Shown here: positions 54,010 through 61,614 of the stretch, in pieces | How the letters are laid out: the number at the start of each line of letters is the position of its first letter | Position numbering within the stretch: the stretch's first letter is position 1 | Source of the DNA: Alphaproteobacteria bacterium MarineAlpha11_Bin1 | GTDB lineage: Bacteria; Pseudomonadota; Alphaproteobacteria; MPNO01; UBA830 | DNA length: 64,000 bases | Assembly (NCBI GenBank): GCA_002937455.1 | Contig: PTJZ01000003.1 | Coordinates: 214,788-278,787, forward strand | Direction of reading: 5' to 3' | Notes under the pieces: model-generated | The model's database searches: none | What the model was told of the DNA's origin: nothing | What the model saw: the letters and a program-made list of their open reading frames with translations, nothing else | Translations under genes and position numbers: made by a program

Positions 54010-54313
54010 TCAATCTGGATATATTACCGGGATGCGCCGCCATATCGGCTCAATAAGCGCGAATTCGAACATATCTTCCTGTGTGTAAGGATCATTGCAG
54101 TGAAATTCCTCCACCATCTGACGATCTGCCGAAAAAACGATTACATCTCCGGTTATATAGATTGCCGCTGGTATCAGTTCCCTCACTAACTAAGCCGCCA
54201 CCGTATACCATAAGTTTCAGGAAAGGCTCCTGACAGGTCGCGTGGGCTGGCTGCAGCTTTGCACGCTGCTCCGCCCGGCCCGGTCAATCGCGTCGGATGA
54301 GTATATACTTCAT
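54010..54313 (-). pseudogene. broken YciI-family protein
   Basis: Starting at ATG 54313 on the minus strand, the translation is MKYILIRRD, TGA (54284-54286), then in the same frame PGRAEQRAKLQPAHATCQ and FLKLMVYGGGLVSEGTDTSGN. The family pattern then continues in another frame as GDVIVFSADRQMVEEFHCND and PYTQEDMFEF to a stop at 54010. This is the YciI/DGPF-like order (D-K-P-G-R-R-x-R-P-A-H, then V-F-A-D-DR, then NDPY). One internal stop and one frameshift (near 54170) mark it as a pseudogene. The rest of the gap (54314-54512) is empty. Confidence 0.7.
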
Positions 54314-54512
54314 GCCTCGGTCCTTTAGGTTCCAGCTATAGACGTACCGGCTCGTCGTGCCTCGACGACTAATACTTGCACGCTATGGTGACAAAAGGTC
54401 GTTTTACCAATTAGCCACCGACTATGGTTGCGATTGCAGGAATTTGGGCCGCGAGAAATAACCTCTTTCCATTATTTTCGGCAGAATGGTTCTGAAGGAC
54501 AATAATTCCGCC

Positions 54513-55502
54513 CTATTCCGTCCAACCAACAATCGGCGTAAATAGATCCTCGACATCCATCGTCTTATCGATGAATCCCTGATCAAAAAGATAGCCAACG
54601 GCGGTCTCCAGCGTTTTTCTGTTGGGCTCAACACCATACGGGCAAGGGTCACCACCAAACAGTTCATTCATTTCATCGATATCTGCGAACAGCCAGGGCA
54701 CCATATACCGTTGTGCTCCGGAAAACCGCATCTGAGCCAACGCCCATTCTTTAGCGTCGGATAATGCCTTAAACAGCGACTCCGCCACCCAAGGATGGGC
54801 CTCGTGAAACGCCTCCGGCATTATCATGGTATGCATTATTGGATAAATCCCAGTGCGTTCGAAATATGCCCGCTCCTCCGCCCGGTAGTCAGGAAACAGT
54901 CGTACCACATCCTCACTATCAAAAAATGCCTGAGGCGCTCGGGCGCCGAAATATGCATCGACTTCTCCAGAGGCTAAAACCCCACTAATCGATTTTTCTG
55001 GACCGATAAGCTCTAATTTAAGATCACCCGCAGGACGCAAGTCCATCGTTTCATCGAACTGTCGAGGTGTATCAACACCGCCTTCGAACCAAGTGACATC
55101 CGAAAAATCGACACCATATTCAGATTTCAGTATGCCACGGATCCATACGCCCGCTGACTGCCGGTATTCCTGAACAGCGATACGTTTACCAGCAAGATCG
55201 GTCGGACAAGAAATTGACGCATTTCGATTTATAAAGATAAAACCATGACGAAATAGTCGCGAAGGAAATACCGGCAAAGCAATATACGGAAAGTCACCTC
55301 GCGACTTCATGGTAATATAATGGGCGCTGGACATTTCGGCGATGTCGAAGGATTTGGTCTTCAGCATCCGCGCGAAGATCTCTGGTGGTGACTGGATCTC
55401 GACATATCGGAGATCAATTCCTTCGGGCTTTATTAACCCCTCCTTGAGAGCCTGAAGCCGATCGTAGGGTCCACACGCCATAGTCACCGGAAGGTCGGTC
55501 AT
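54513..55502 (-). CDS. 4,5-dihydroxyphthalate decarboxylase-like / ABC substrate-binding-fold protein
   Basis: A 329-aa periplasmic-binding-fold protein without signal peptide, so probably cytosolic. Characteristic pieces are MACGPYDRLQALKEGLIKPEGIDLRYV, FDIAEMSSAHYITMK, FPSRLFRHGFIFIN, DLAGKRIAVQEYRQSA and YPIMHTMIMPEAF. This matches the phthalate-pathway decarboxylase-like group (Pht5-like). Members may decarboxylate dihydroxyphthalate or only bind aromatic ligands. GAGG lies before the ATG. Confidence 0.87.
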   Translation of the reverse strand: MTDLPVTMACGPYDRLQALKEGLIKPEGIDLRYVEIQSPPEIFARMLKTKSFDIAEMSSAHYITMKSRGDFPYIALPVFPSRLFRHGFIFINRNASISCPTDLAGKRIAVQEYRQSAGVWIRGILKSEYGVDFSDVTWFEGGVDTPRQFDETMDLRPAGDLKLELIGPEKSISGVLASGEVDAYFGARAPQAFFDSEDVVRLFPDYRAEERAYFERTGIYPIMHTMIMPEAFHEAHPWVAESLFKALSDAKEWALAQMRFSGAQRYMVPWLFADIDEMNELFGGDPCPYGVEPNRKTLETAVGYLFDQGFIDKTMDVEDLFTPIVGWTE

Positions 55503-55610
55503 TTTTTATCGCCTCTTATATTACCTCTTGGCAACATAATGCGTAATAAACGGTATCTAATCTACTCTCAGGGGTTTTAAAAAATTCCTAAAAATGAAAA
55601 AACTGGACCC

Positions 55611-56513
55611 ATGCTTCTTTACCTCTCAACGAAGCTTCGGCCATTGATCGGAAATTGGTCGACGGCAACACAGTGCAGTATACTCATCGTGATCTCTGGT
55701 GTGCTTATGTCTAGCCAATTGGTCATTGTACGTTTCATTGGGGATGACATAAGCGTATTTGAAATCATTCTCTTTCGTGCCCTATTCGGATTACTAGCCA
55801 TTTCGGGCCTAATCGCCCGCGGTGCTAAAACCTACCTCCGGCCGAACCGACCAGGATTGGCTATCCTTTGCGGGGCATTAGCCTTTATGGCGAGCACTTT
55901 CTTCTATTTGGCTGCGAAAGAACTTCCGGTCGCAGATATTACCGCCATTCACTTTGTAAGACCTGTTTTTGCTGCACTTGTAGCAGCTGTAGTCCTTAGA
56001 GAAGCCCTTCATGGAAGCCGCATCGCTGCTATTATCGCAGGCGTAACTGGAGCTGCGATAATCATCCGACCCGGGTTTACGGAAGTGAATATTGGCGTTT
56101 TGTTCGTTCTGGGCGCTGTTGCGGTCCAGAGTTGGAATCCGATCAACCGCAAACTACTATCAAAAAGTGATCATCCAGACACGGTCGCTGTCTGGAACGT
56201 GCTTACGATACTGCCCCTAGCCGCGGTGACGTCTTATTTTTTCTGGACTACACCGACTTGGGCCCAAATTGGCTGGATGGCGGTAATTGGCATATTGGAA
56301 ATAGGGAACCAGCGTATCCTAGGAAGAGCGTATCTGCGCGGTGACGCGATCGTGGTCGTCGTTCTCCACTACACACGTCTCCCCATCGCAGCCTTGATCG
56401 GATTCCTCGTCTTGAGTGAATTTCCGGATATATGGGTCTGGATCGGAGGCGGGATTATTGCAGCAGCCTCCATTTATCTCACAGTTCAGGAACGAAATAC
56501 GGAGATTGGTTGA
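55611..56513 (+). CDS. DMT family transporter (EamA)
   Basis: A 300-aa drug/metabolite transporter with ten hydrophobic helices in two EamA repeats. The N-terminal repeat contains FEIILFRALFGLLAI and the second repeat has VAVWNVLTILPLAAV. The helix-4 region AKELPVADITAIHFVRPVFAALVAAVVLREAL is typical. It probably exports or imports small polar metabolites. A second DMT gene begins 6 bases after its stop, implying a heteromeric or duplicated pair. Confidence 0.87.
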   Translation: MLLYLSTKLRPLIGNWSTATQCSILIVISGVLMSSQLVIVRFIGDDISVFEIILFRALFGLLAISGLIARGAKTYLRPNRPGLAILCGALAFMASTFFYLAAKELPVADITAIHFVRPVFAALVAAVVLREALHGSRIAAIIAGVTGAAIIIRPGFTEVNIGVLFVLGAVAVQSWNPINRKLLSKSDHPDTVAVWNVLTILPLAAVTSYFFWTTPTWAQIGWMAVIGILEIGNQRILGRAYLRGDAIVVVVLHYTRLPIAALIGFLVLSEFPDIWVWIGGGIIAAASIYLTVQERNTEIG

Positions 56514-56518
56514 TCCAC

Positions 56519-57496
56519 ATGGTGAACACGCCCGCCTTCGATAATATCCTTACCCGATATATGCCGCCACCGGCACTAGCAGGGGTGATGGCAATGCTAT
56601 GCTACGCGGCAACGTTTATTATTGTTAGAGATTTTGCTGGTATTATACCTCCAGCTGCGATCACCTTTCTTCGTTGCACTATCGCATTAATTATTCTCTA
56701 CCCTATCTGTCGAAAAAGACTGCGAGCACAGCAGTCCGTAATTCGGAAACATTGGCGGTTTATAGCGCTACAGGGTGTTCTAATCATCGTCTGCGGTAAT
56801 GGGATCATGTTTGTTGGACTACAATTCACTACAGCGATCAATGGAGCTCTGATCAATTCCGCAGAACCGGTTACGATTATGGCGCTTGCATGGCTAATGT
56901 TCCGCGACCGCCTCACGATCATACAGTGGCTGGGAGTTTTTGTATCACTCGGTGGAGTAATTTGCCTGATCGGACGCGGGGAGGCCGGCGTACTATTGGA
57001 CTTAGACCTGAACCTTGGGGACGTGTTTGTTTTCATCTCAATCTTATGCTGGTCGGTTTACGCCGTCCTTATGCGCAAGATACCGCCCGAACTTGACCGC
57101 CTGAACTATCTTTTTTGCATTCTATTAGCCGGGGCCGTCGCTGTGTTCCCATTTTGGATACTAGAAAATTTGTATTATATTCCAACCCCGATTTCTTGGG
57201 CCACCGCTGGAGTAACCGGCTCAATGGCATTATTTACGTCAATCCTCGCTTTGCTTTGGTGGAACCGGGCAGTCGAAGGTCTGGGAGCCTCCCGGGCTGG
57301 TCTATTACTTCATCTAATACCAGTATTCACATTCATTCTTGCACTCGGTCTATTGGGTGAGGAGCCAAAATTTTTCCACGCGGTTGGTGTCGCGATGATC
57401 GGATTAGGGATTTATCTCACAACGATACTCCAATCAAAAAAACACCACCCAAGCGACCAACCCTCAGCTGCTTCGGCATCCAACCCTGACAATTAA
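56519..57496 (+). CDS. DMT family transporter (EamA), second of a pair
   Basis: A 325-aa protein from ATG 56519. It has ten helices with the family features AAITFLRCTIALIILYPICR, FTTAINGALINSAEPVTIMALAWLMFRDRL and GASRAGLLLHLIPVFTFILALGLLGEEP. It is distantly related to the preceding DMT protein. The gene runs into a convergent decayed gene at its stop codon. Confidence 0.87.
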   Translation: MVNTPAFDNILTRYMPPPALAGVMAMLCYAATFIIVRDFAGIIPPAAITFLRCTIALIILYPICRKRLRAQQSVIRKHWRFIALQGVLIIVCGNGIMFVGLQFTTAINGALINSAEPVTIMALAWLMFRDRLTIIQWLGVFVSLGGVICLIGRGEAGVLLDLDLNLGDVFVFISILCWSVYAVLMRKIPPELDRLNYLFCILLAGAVAVFPFWILENLYYIPTPISWATAGVTGSMALFTSILALLWWNRAVEGLGASRAGLLLHLIPVFTFILALGLLGEEPKFFHAVGVAMIGLGIYLTTILQSKKHHPSDQPSAASASNPDN

Positions 57497-57799
57497 ATAT
57501 CGCAAAGCATCTCAGCGACTAACATGATAATGACAGCCGGAGGTTTTCCTTCATCAGGAAATGGGATGTCTACAAACCGCCTAATCCCTACCTTTTTCAT
57601 ATAACTGACGGCAAACCCGATAAAATCATTAACAACAAATTAGGTATAATTCTCAGCTGAACCTAGGTCGTCAATAATCGAGGTGAACCAGTTTAACGAT
57701 TTTGTATTGATATTCTGGAATACCAAGTACCAAACGGGCTAACTCATATAAAGCCGTATTATAACCGCGGTAGAGCAGAACCTGGTCCTTCAGGCTGTC
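57493..57799 (-). pseudogene. decayed gene of unknown family
   Basis: On the minus strand, a frame from 57799 reads DSLKDQVLLYRGYNTALYEL, then ARLVLGIPEYQYKIVKLVHL, then a stop. The similar-looking continuation lies in another frame (IDDLGSAENYT, TAA, FVVNDFIGFAVSYMKKVGIR, RFVDIPFPDEGKPPAVIIML) and ends at 57493. The composition is clearly protein-like but broken by at least one frameshift and one stop. No family is recognised. It fills most of the 57.5-57.8 kb gap. Confidence 0.45.
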
Positions 57800-57871
57800 T
57801 CACTACAGGCCATATTTTGTTAAAAAGAAAAGTGATCCCATGCGACTGGTGTAACGTAGATAAATAGGAGT

Positions 57872-57948
57872 GCTCGGTCTCTCCGAGCTTTCCTCCCTTA
57901 GAGGCGTAGCCTCCAACTTAGCCCCGGCCATCCACCGGGGTTTTTTTT
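57872..57948 (+). ncRNA. candidate small RNA with three hairpins and intrinsic terminator
   Basis: Three consecutive stems are seen: GCTCGG-TCTCT-CCGAGC (57872-57888), GAGGC-GTA-GCCTC (57901-57913) and CCCCGG-ccatcca-CCGGGG followed by TTTTTTTT (57922-57948). Between the first two lies unpaired TTTCCTCCCTTA, whose CCTCCC could pair with Shine-Dalgarno sites. No ORF uses this region. The layout resembles small trans-acting RNAs of Alphaproteobacteria, but no known family is claimed. An alternative is a terminator of an unrecognised upstream transcript. Confidence 0.5.
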
Positions 57949-57949
57949 A

Positions 57950-58192
57950 GACGAACGGTCTACCGCTCCGGGCATTCAATAGTGTTCAAAACACAACCTT
58001 TTTCGGAGGACTTTTGCAAATTTGTTCAAGTGGCGTGAAACTTAAAGAGCCTACTGTCTGACAGAACTCTGGTGGTTCGGGTAATAAGAACTCTGGGTGC
58101 GGTCTACGGATACAAAAATTTGTGCCCCAACTAATCGTAAGCCGAATGATCTCGTTTTATGTAAGCCCACGGTGATTTTTCTAGGATGATTA
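57950..58192. other. intergenic, nothing recognised
   Basis: Between the terminator at 57948 and the DUF427 gene I see no gene or repeat. Confidence 0.4.
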
Positions 58193-58612
58193 TCACGCTC
58201 GTGTCTGGATAGCCGTGACTTCGTCATCGTCCTCATACCAATGATCAACTTTGTCCCAGTAAAATGCGCAGTAATCCTGCAGATTGAACCTCATCATCTC
58301 GTCATATGGTCTCTCGTAGCCCCATGCAGCATTGTAGGATTCTTTACCCGCGACCCGGATACTCCAATAGGACGCCTCACCCTTATACTGACAATACGTG
58401 GAGTGAGTAGTCCGATGAAGATAATCCGTCCTCACGTCCGCGAGAGGAAAATAATATACAGGAAGGTGATCACTCTCATACATGATCGCTCCTTTAATAG
58501 TATCAGCTATCCACTCTCGACCATATTTAACCCGTACGCGACATGGTGACGCCGCTAGATAAATCTTTCTGTTTGGATTTGTAATAAAGCCTGGTGCCCG
58601 ATTAGCCATCAA
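58193..58612 (-). CDS. DUF427 domain-containing protein
   Basis: A 139-aa protein of the DUF427 (NTP_transf_9-like) family. Conserved parts are RVRVKYGREWIADTIKGAIMYESDHLPVYYFP, then DVRTDYLHRTTHSTYCQYKGEASYWS and FYWDKVDHWYEDDDEV, matching the V-x-x-D-V-R and CPYKG-ASYWS blocks. Function is unknown. Start is MMANR; the second Met is equally possible, with GGAGATAG upstream. Transcribed away from the DUF4116 gene. Confidence 0.92.
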   Translation of the reverse strand: MMANRAPGFITNPNRKIYLAASPCRVRVKYGREWIADTIKGAIMYESDHLPVYYFPLADVRTDYLHRTTHSTYCQYKGEASYWSIRVAGKESYNAAWGYERPYDEMMRFNLQDYCAFYWDKVDHWYEDDDEVTAIQTRA

Positions 58613-58786
58613 CTATCTCCACATTAAATCGCAACAACAAAAGTTTAGCCAGGCAGAAGCCAATTCTATGTTACTAAATTAATCTGGACAAACTTCTATA
58701 AGAGATGATGTTCATGGTTCAATCGCCCGAATGAAGTAAGTTATGCAATAAACAGTTAAATCCCTCTGCTATACTGAGAATTAATT

Positions 58787-59275
58787 ATGGTCTACGACCT
58801 TTCAAAAGCCTCGAACACTGAGCGTAATGACCGAGAGTTTGTCCTCGCAGCGGTAAGTAAATCTGGCATATCAATTAAATACGCGTCTGAACTTTTTCGA
58901 GCGGATCCAGAAATCGCGCTAAAAGCGGTTCGGCAGAATGGCCGGGCACTCGAATTCGTAGCCAACCACCTGAGAGACGATAGGAAAATTGTTTTGGCGG
59001 CGATCACCAAATGGGCTATCGCACTGGAATTCGCGTCCCCCGCTCTTCAAGATGATCGTGAGGTGGTATTTAAAGCGGTAAAAAAGTGGGGTATAGCGCT
59101 CAAACATGCCTCAGCCCGGCTACAGGCTGATCGAGAAATTGTCTTAGCCGCGGTAAAACGGAACAGTGCAGCCATAAAATATGCCTCAAATGAACTTTTC
59201 ACAGAGTTTGACATGAGCGGTACCGGTCGCCAGTTAGGCACAGGTGCCGTTACGCTATCCCGCAAAATACAGTAG
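58787..59275 (+). CDS. DUF4116-type helical repeat protein
   Basis: A 162-aa protein consisting mostly of five 25-residue repeats (residues about 14-138), each with the pattern D-x-E/K-x-V-L-x-A-V...G-x-A-L-x-x-A-S-x-x-L. This is the DUF4116 repeat. The tail (139-162) is Gly/Thr-rich. No signal or membrane segment. DUF4116 is best known from protists, algae and large viruses; function unknown, perhaps a protein-binding solenoid. It stands alone. Confidence 0.85.
   Translation: MVYDLSKASNTERNDREFVLAAVSKSGISIKYASELFRADPEIALKAVRQNGRALEFVANHLRDDRKIVLAAITKWAIALEFASPALQDDREVVFKAVKKWGIALKHASARLQADREIVLAAVKRNSAAIKYASNELFTEFDMSGTGRQLGTGAVTLSRKIQ
58826..59200 (+). repeat. five tandem 75-bp coding repeats
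   Basis: The five DUF4116 units correspond to 75 bases each at protein level (25 codons). The nucleotide sequences have diverged considerably, so these are old rather than recent duplications. Confidence 0.75.
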
Positions 59276-59322
59276 GCCCCTACTGTTGGCCTCTAGCAAA
59301 CCTAAATAAATTACCGCTAAGT

Positions 59323-60177
59323 CTACTGATCAGCGCTACTCGGGCTTGGACGTTCTGTCCCCCCTACAAACATCCGATAGCCCAGCCTTTCATGAGGCCA
59401 ATAATCCCATATAGCGTAGTGCTGAACTGCCCGGTTGTCCCAACACGCGACCGTATGATCAGTCCATTTGAATCGCATTGTCCAGTTAGGACGCTGAAGA
59501 TGTTGATACAGGAATTTTAAAATATAGCGACTCTCATCGTCGGGAATACCCTTTATATAGCGGGTGAAATATGGATTAACGTAAAGTACCTTGCGACTAT
59601 TTTCCGGGTGTTTGATCACAACCGGGTGCTCCGCAGCAAGGTGAACCTCCTTATTTATTTTTGTCACCGAAGCATCAAATGCTTCTGCGGCACTATGAAA
59701 TGCTACTTTTCCGGAGAGATAATCTTTCATACCCTGGCTTAGCTCTTCATAGGCCTTTGCCGCCGACAAGAACATTGTATCACCTCCACCTTCTGGCGGA
59801 ATGATTTCCTGATACAAGACGCTAAATTTTGGTGGAATGTCCGTGCAACTTTGATCGGAGTGCCACGCTTCACCCGAGATACGCGGCGATTTCTGGTTAA
59901 AATGCTGTTTACGTAATGCAGGGTATCCCGCCACAGGCTTCGATGCAGTGCTTTTACCTCCGACGTGGACGTGTGGTTCTCCAAAATATCGGACAAACCG
60001 ATCCTGTGACTCAGGATCCATTTTCTGCTCGCGAAAAAATACGACCCCAAACTCATTAACAGCAAATAGGATCTCTTCAGTCTCGCTGTTTGTGAGTGGA
60101 GAGGTCAGATCTACTCCCCCGATTTCCGCACCAATATGCGGAGAACATTTTTTTATATTGATCTTTTCATACACCAT
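59323..60177 (-). CDS. TauD/TfdA family alpha-ketoglutarate-dependent dioxygenase
   Basis: A 284-aa non-haem Fe(II) oxygenase from the ATG at 60177 (GAGGGAG upstream). The iron ligands are His106 and Asp108 in AWHSDQS and His253 in AVQHYAIWDY, with the 2-oxoglutarate Arg in HERLGYRM. It hydroxylates a sulfonate, aryloxyacetate or other small acid using O2 and 2-oxoglutarate. It is divergent from the empty stretch that holds the small perfect-SD ORF. Confidence 0.9.
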   Translation of the reverse strand: MVYEKINIKKCSPHIGAEIGGVDLTSPLTNSETEEILFAVNEFGVVFFREQKMDPESQDRFVRYFGEPHVHVGGKSTASKPVAGYPALRKQHFNQKSPRISGEAWHSDQSCTDIPPKFSVLYQEIIPPEGGGDTMFLSAAKAYEELSQGMKDYLSGKVAFHSAAEAFDASVTKINKEVHLAAEHPVVIKHPENSRKVLYVNPYFTRYIKGIPDDESRYILKFLYQHLQRPNWTMRFKWTDHTVACWDNRAVQHYAIWDYWPHERLGYRMFVGGTERPSPSSADQ

Positions 60178-60545
60178 CCGCTGCTCCCTCAAACATCGAA
60201 TTCGTAAATCAGCTGCAGCCTAACGTCGCCAGATCAGTTAAGGAAGCTGCCCATAGTAATGATCACGCCTCAAGTCACCCGAAGAATTTGCCCATCGCGA
60301 TCATATAGACAATCAATGCCTAACCCTCAACACTCGCATCCGATGATGTTTACGCAGATGTTCTTTAAAACCTGACGAGTGTACTCCATGCGCCGCTATC
60401 GTCTTGTTAATTTGAAATATATTTCTAATCCCTCTCGTAAAATTACATACCTTCAATTATTCGACAGCGTTCACAATTAAATCGATCAGTGGCTTGCGAC
60501 GACTCATCAGCCGTCACATAATTAGATTTGCTTTTCAACAATCGA
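60178..60545. other. intergenic, promoter region
   Basis: No gene recognised. It should hold the TauD-like promoter (minus strand) and, at its right end, the promoter of the small ORF transcript. Confidence 0.4.
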
Positions 60546-60559
60546 AAGGAGGTGATCCA
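60546..60559 (+). promoter_or_regulatory. extended Shine-Dalgarno
   Basis: AAAGGAGGTGATCC is complementary to essentially the whole 3' tail of 16S rRNA (GGATCACCTCCTTT), far longer than the 4-6 bases of other genes here. The GTG start follows with optimal spacing. This supports translation of a 25-codon ORF. Confidence 0.75.
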
Positions 60560-60637
60560 GTGTCTCATTGTCTAATTGCGCGGTCTCAAGCTGCGCGGAT
60601 CTGGATCGTCGCCTCTGACGAAGAATGCTTCGCCTGA
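60560..60637 (+). CDS. 25-aa small ORF with a perfect Shine-Dalgarno
   Basis: A GTG-started frame encodes 25 residues (MSHCLIARSQAARIWIVASD then EECFA) and ends with TGA at 60635-60637. It has a mild amphipathic Arg/Trp centre and two cysteines at positions 4 and 23. The extended RBS makes translation likely. It is followed by a hairpin (60652-60665) and a strong terminator. It may be a leader or regulatory peptide; no downstream co-directional gene exists. Family unknown. Confidence 0.5.
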   Translation: MSHCLIARSQAARIWIVASDEECFA

Positions 60638-60679
60638 GTTGACGTTTTCATGGTCCCCTTGGACCGTTACTGACAATGG

Positions 60680-60716
60680 AAAGGTCGCCTCTCCGAAATG
60701 GAAGGCGGCCTTTCGT
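60680..60716 (+). terminator. intrinsic terminator after the small ORF
   Basis: AAAGGTCGCCTCTCC (60680-60694), loop GAAAT, GGAAGGCGGCCTTT (60700-60713): a long stem with one bulge and one G-T pair. Its 3' arm ends in TTT but the following tract is only moderately T-rich. A small GGTCC-cctt-GGACC hairpin precedes it. Confidence 0.6.
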
Positions 60717-60745
60717 CTCTTTCTCGACATATTTAGAATAGAATA

Positions 60746-61027
60746 CTACTTAAACTCGGCTCTATCTCCCAGAACTCCTGCTATAGAATCATCGTCCATT
60801 ATTAGCGTGATTTCCATTTTTATAAGATCAGTCCAATCTAACGCCCAATTATGCAAAGCGGCCGCGTCGTCTGTTTCACAAATAGCGAAGCCGCCCTTAC
60901 CATCGACGTGGTGATAACGCGAATGCATCATTATACCTTCCGGAGGCATACCTCCAGTATCCATGAACCGTTTGATCGTCGTATTTCTAACGTCTGGTGA
61001 GTGGGTCCAAGCAAGTTTAAAAAGCAT
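60746..61027 (-). CDS. DUF3303 family protein
   Basis: A 93-aa ferredoxin-like-fold protein with MLFKLAWTHSPDVRNTTIKRF, GGMPPEGIMMHSRYHHVDGKGGFAICETDD, then ALHNWALDWTDLIKMEI and a C-terminal MDDDSIAGVL. This matches DUF3303 proteins (~90-100 aa). Function unknown. A Fur-box-like palindrome at 61174-61188 lies upstream and may be shared with the RNA transcribed the other way. Confidence 0.9.
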   Translation of the reverse strand: MLFKLAWTHSPDVRNTTIKRFMDTGGMPPEGIMMHSRYHHVDGKGGFAICETDDAAALHNWALDWTDLIKMEITLIMDDDSIAGVLGDRAEFK

Positions 61028-61173
61028 ATTGATTACCTTTGGTTGAGTGTGAAACTGCCATTGGTGATTATTAAACCCGATCGACTACAAAATAGCATTA
61101 CCAAATAAACCGCTAGATCGGTTCATAATCCTGTAAATTTTTTTTTTAAAATTTGATTATTTCCTATTGCAAG

Positions 61174-61188
61174 TGAGAGTGATTCTCA
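61174..61188. promoter_or_regulatory. Fur-box-like operator
   Basis: TGAGAGT-G-ATTCTCA (61174-61188) is a 7-1-7 dyad with one mismatch, and the flanks (AAG...TTAAG) extend the resemblance to the classic ATGAGAATGATTCTCAT iron-regulator box. It overlaps possible promoter elements (TTGCAA 61167-61172, TAAAAT 61196-61201), so Fe-Fur binding would block transcription. In Alphaproteobacteria the cognate protein might be Fur or Mur. Confidence 0.55.
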
Positions 61189-61201
61189 TTAAGTTTAAAA
61201 T

Positions 61202-61356
61202 GCTCGAACTCGAAACTTTAGAGCACCCAGCGACTTATCGGCTCTTCATATCCCGGAGCGCGGGTCGCTGGGAAAACTCCCTATTAACTTGGGAACTCCT
61301 CGGCGATCCTTCGGTATTCCCTCACCGCAGAAACAGATCGCTGAGGAGTTTTTTTC
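61202..61356 (+). ncRNA. candidate structured small RNA under a Fur-like box
   Basis: Starting about 14 bases after the palindrome, the sequence contains a TGCTC/GAGCA stem, a perfect 9-bp stem CCCAGCGAC (61226-61234) with GTCGCTGGG (61264-61272), and a final 14-bp stem ACTCCTCGGCGATC (61295-61308) with GATCGCTGAGGAGT (61336-61349; one G-T pair), followed directly by seven Ts. No conserved ORF explains it. This is the shape of an independently terminated small RNA of ~150 nt, and the upstream box suggests iron regulation. No known family is claimed. Confidence 0.55.
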
Positions 61357-61614
61357 GAGCCACCTTCTATATTACTTTTTCAAATAGCTCCCCCTGAATA
61401 ATAGCCTACCACCCAGTCGAATGGTCGGCGCAGGATAGTTTATTAGTATAGACCGGTGGCTCGGATTTCCCCTTCTTGATTGAAACACCATAGAGAAATT
61501 TTTACAGTCAACCAAATCATACGTTATTTATTGTCCTTGCAAGCTCAATGGAATAACCGGAATTTATTAATGAACTCGAAGTTAAACTAGATGCCTCCGA
61601 AAAAATACTCGATT
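61357..61614. other. intergenic with a 9-bp long-range inverted repeat
   Basis: CGAGCCACC (61356-61364) and GGTGGCTCG (61455-61463) are exact complements about 90 bases apart. No gene recognised. This could belong to a larger RNA structure or be chance. Confidence 0.35.

Noticed and set aside
60546..60560. Fragment of a 16S rRNA gene on the minus strand (match to its 3' tail)
   Set aside because: Only about 14 bases match and nothing upstream on the minus strand resembles 16S rRNA; an extended Shine-Dalgarno explains it better.
61356..61463. Long-range 9-bp inverted repeat as a second RNA or attachment site
   Set aside because: Only one arm pair with a 90-base gap and no supporting terminator or integrase; could be chance.
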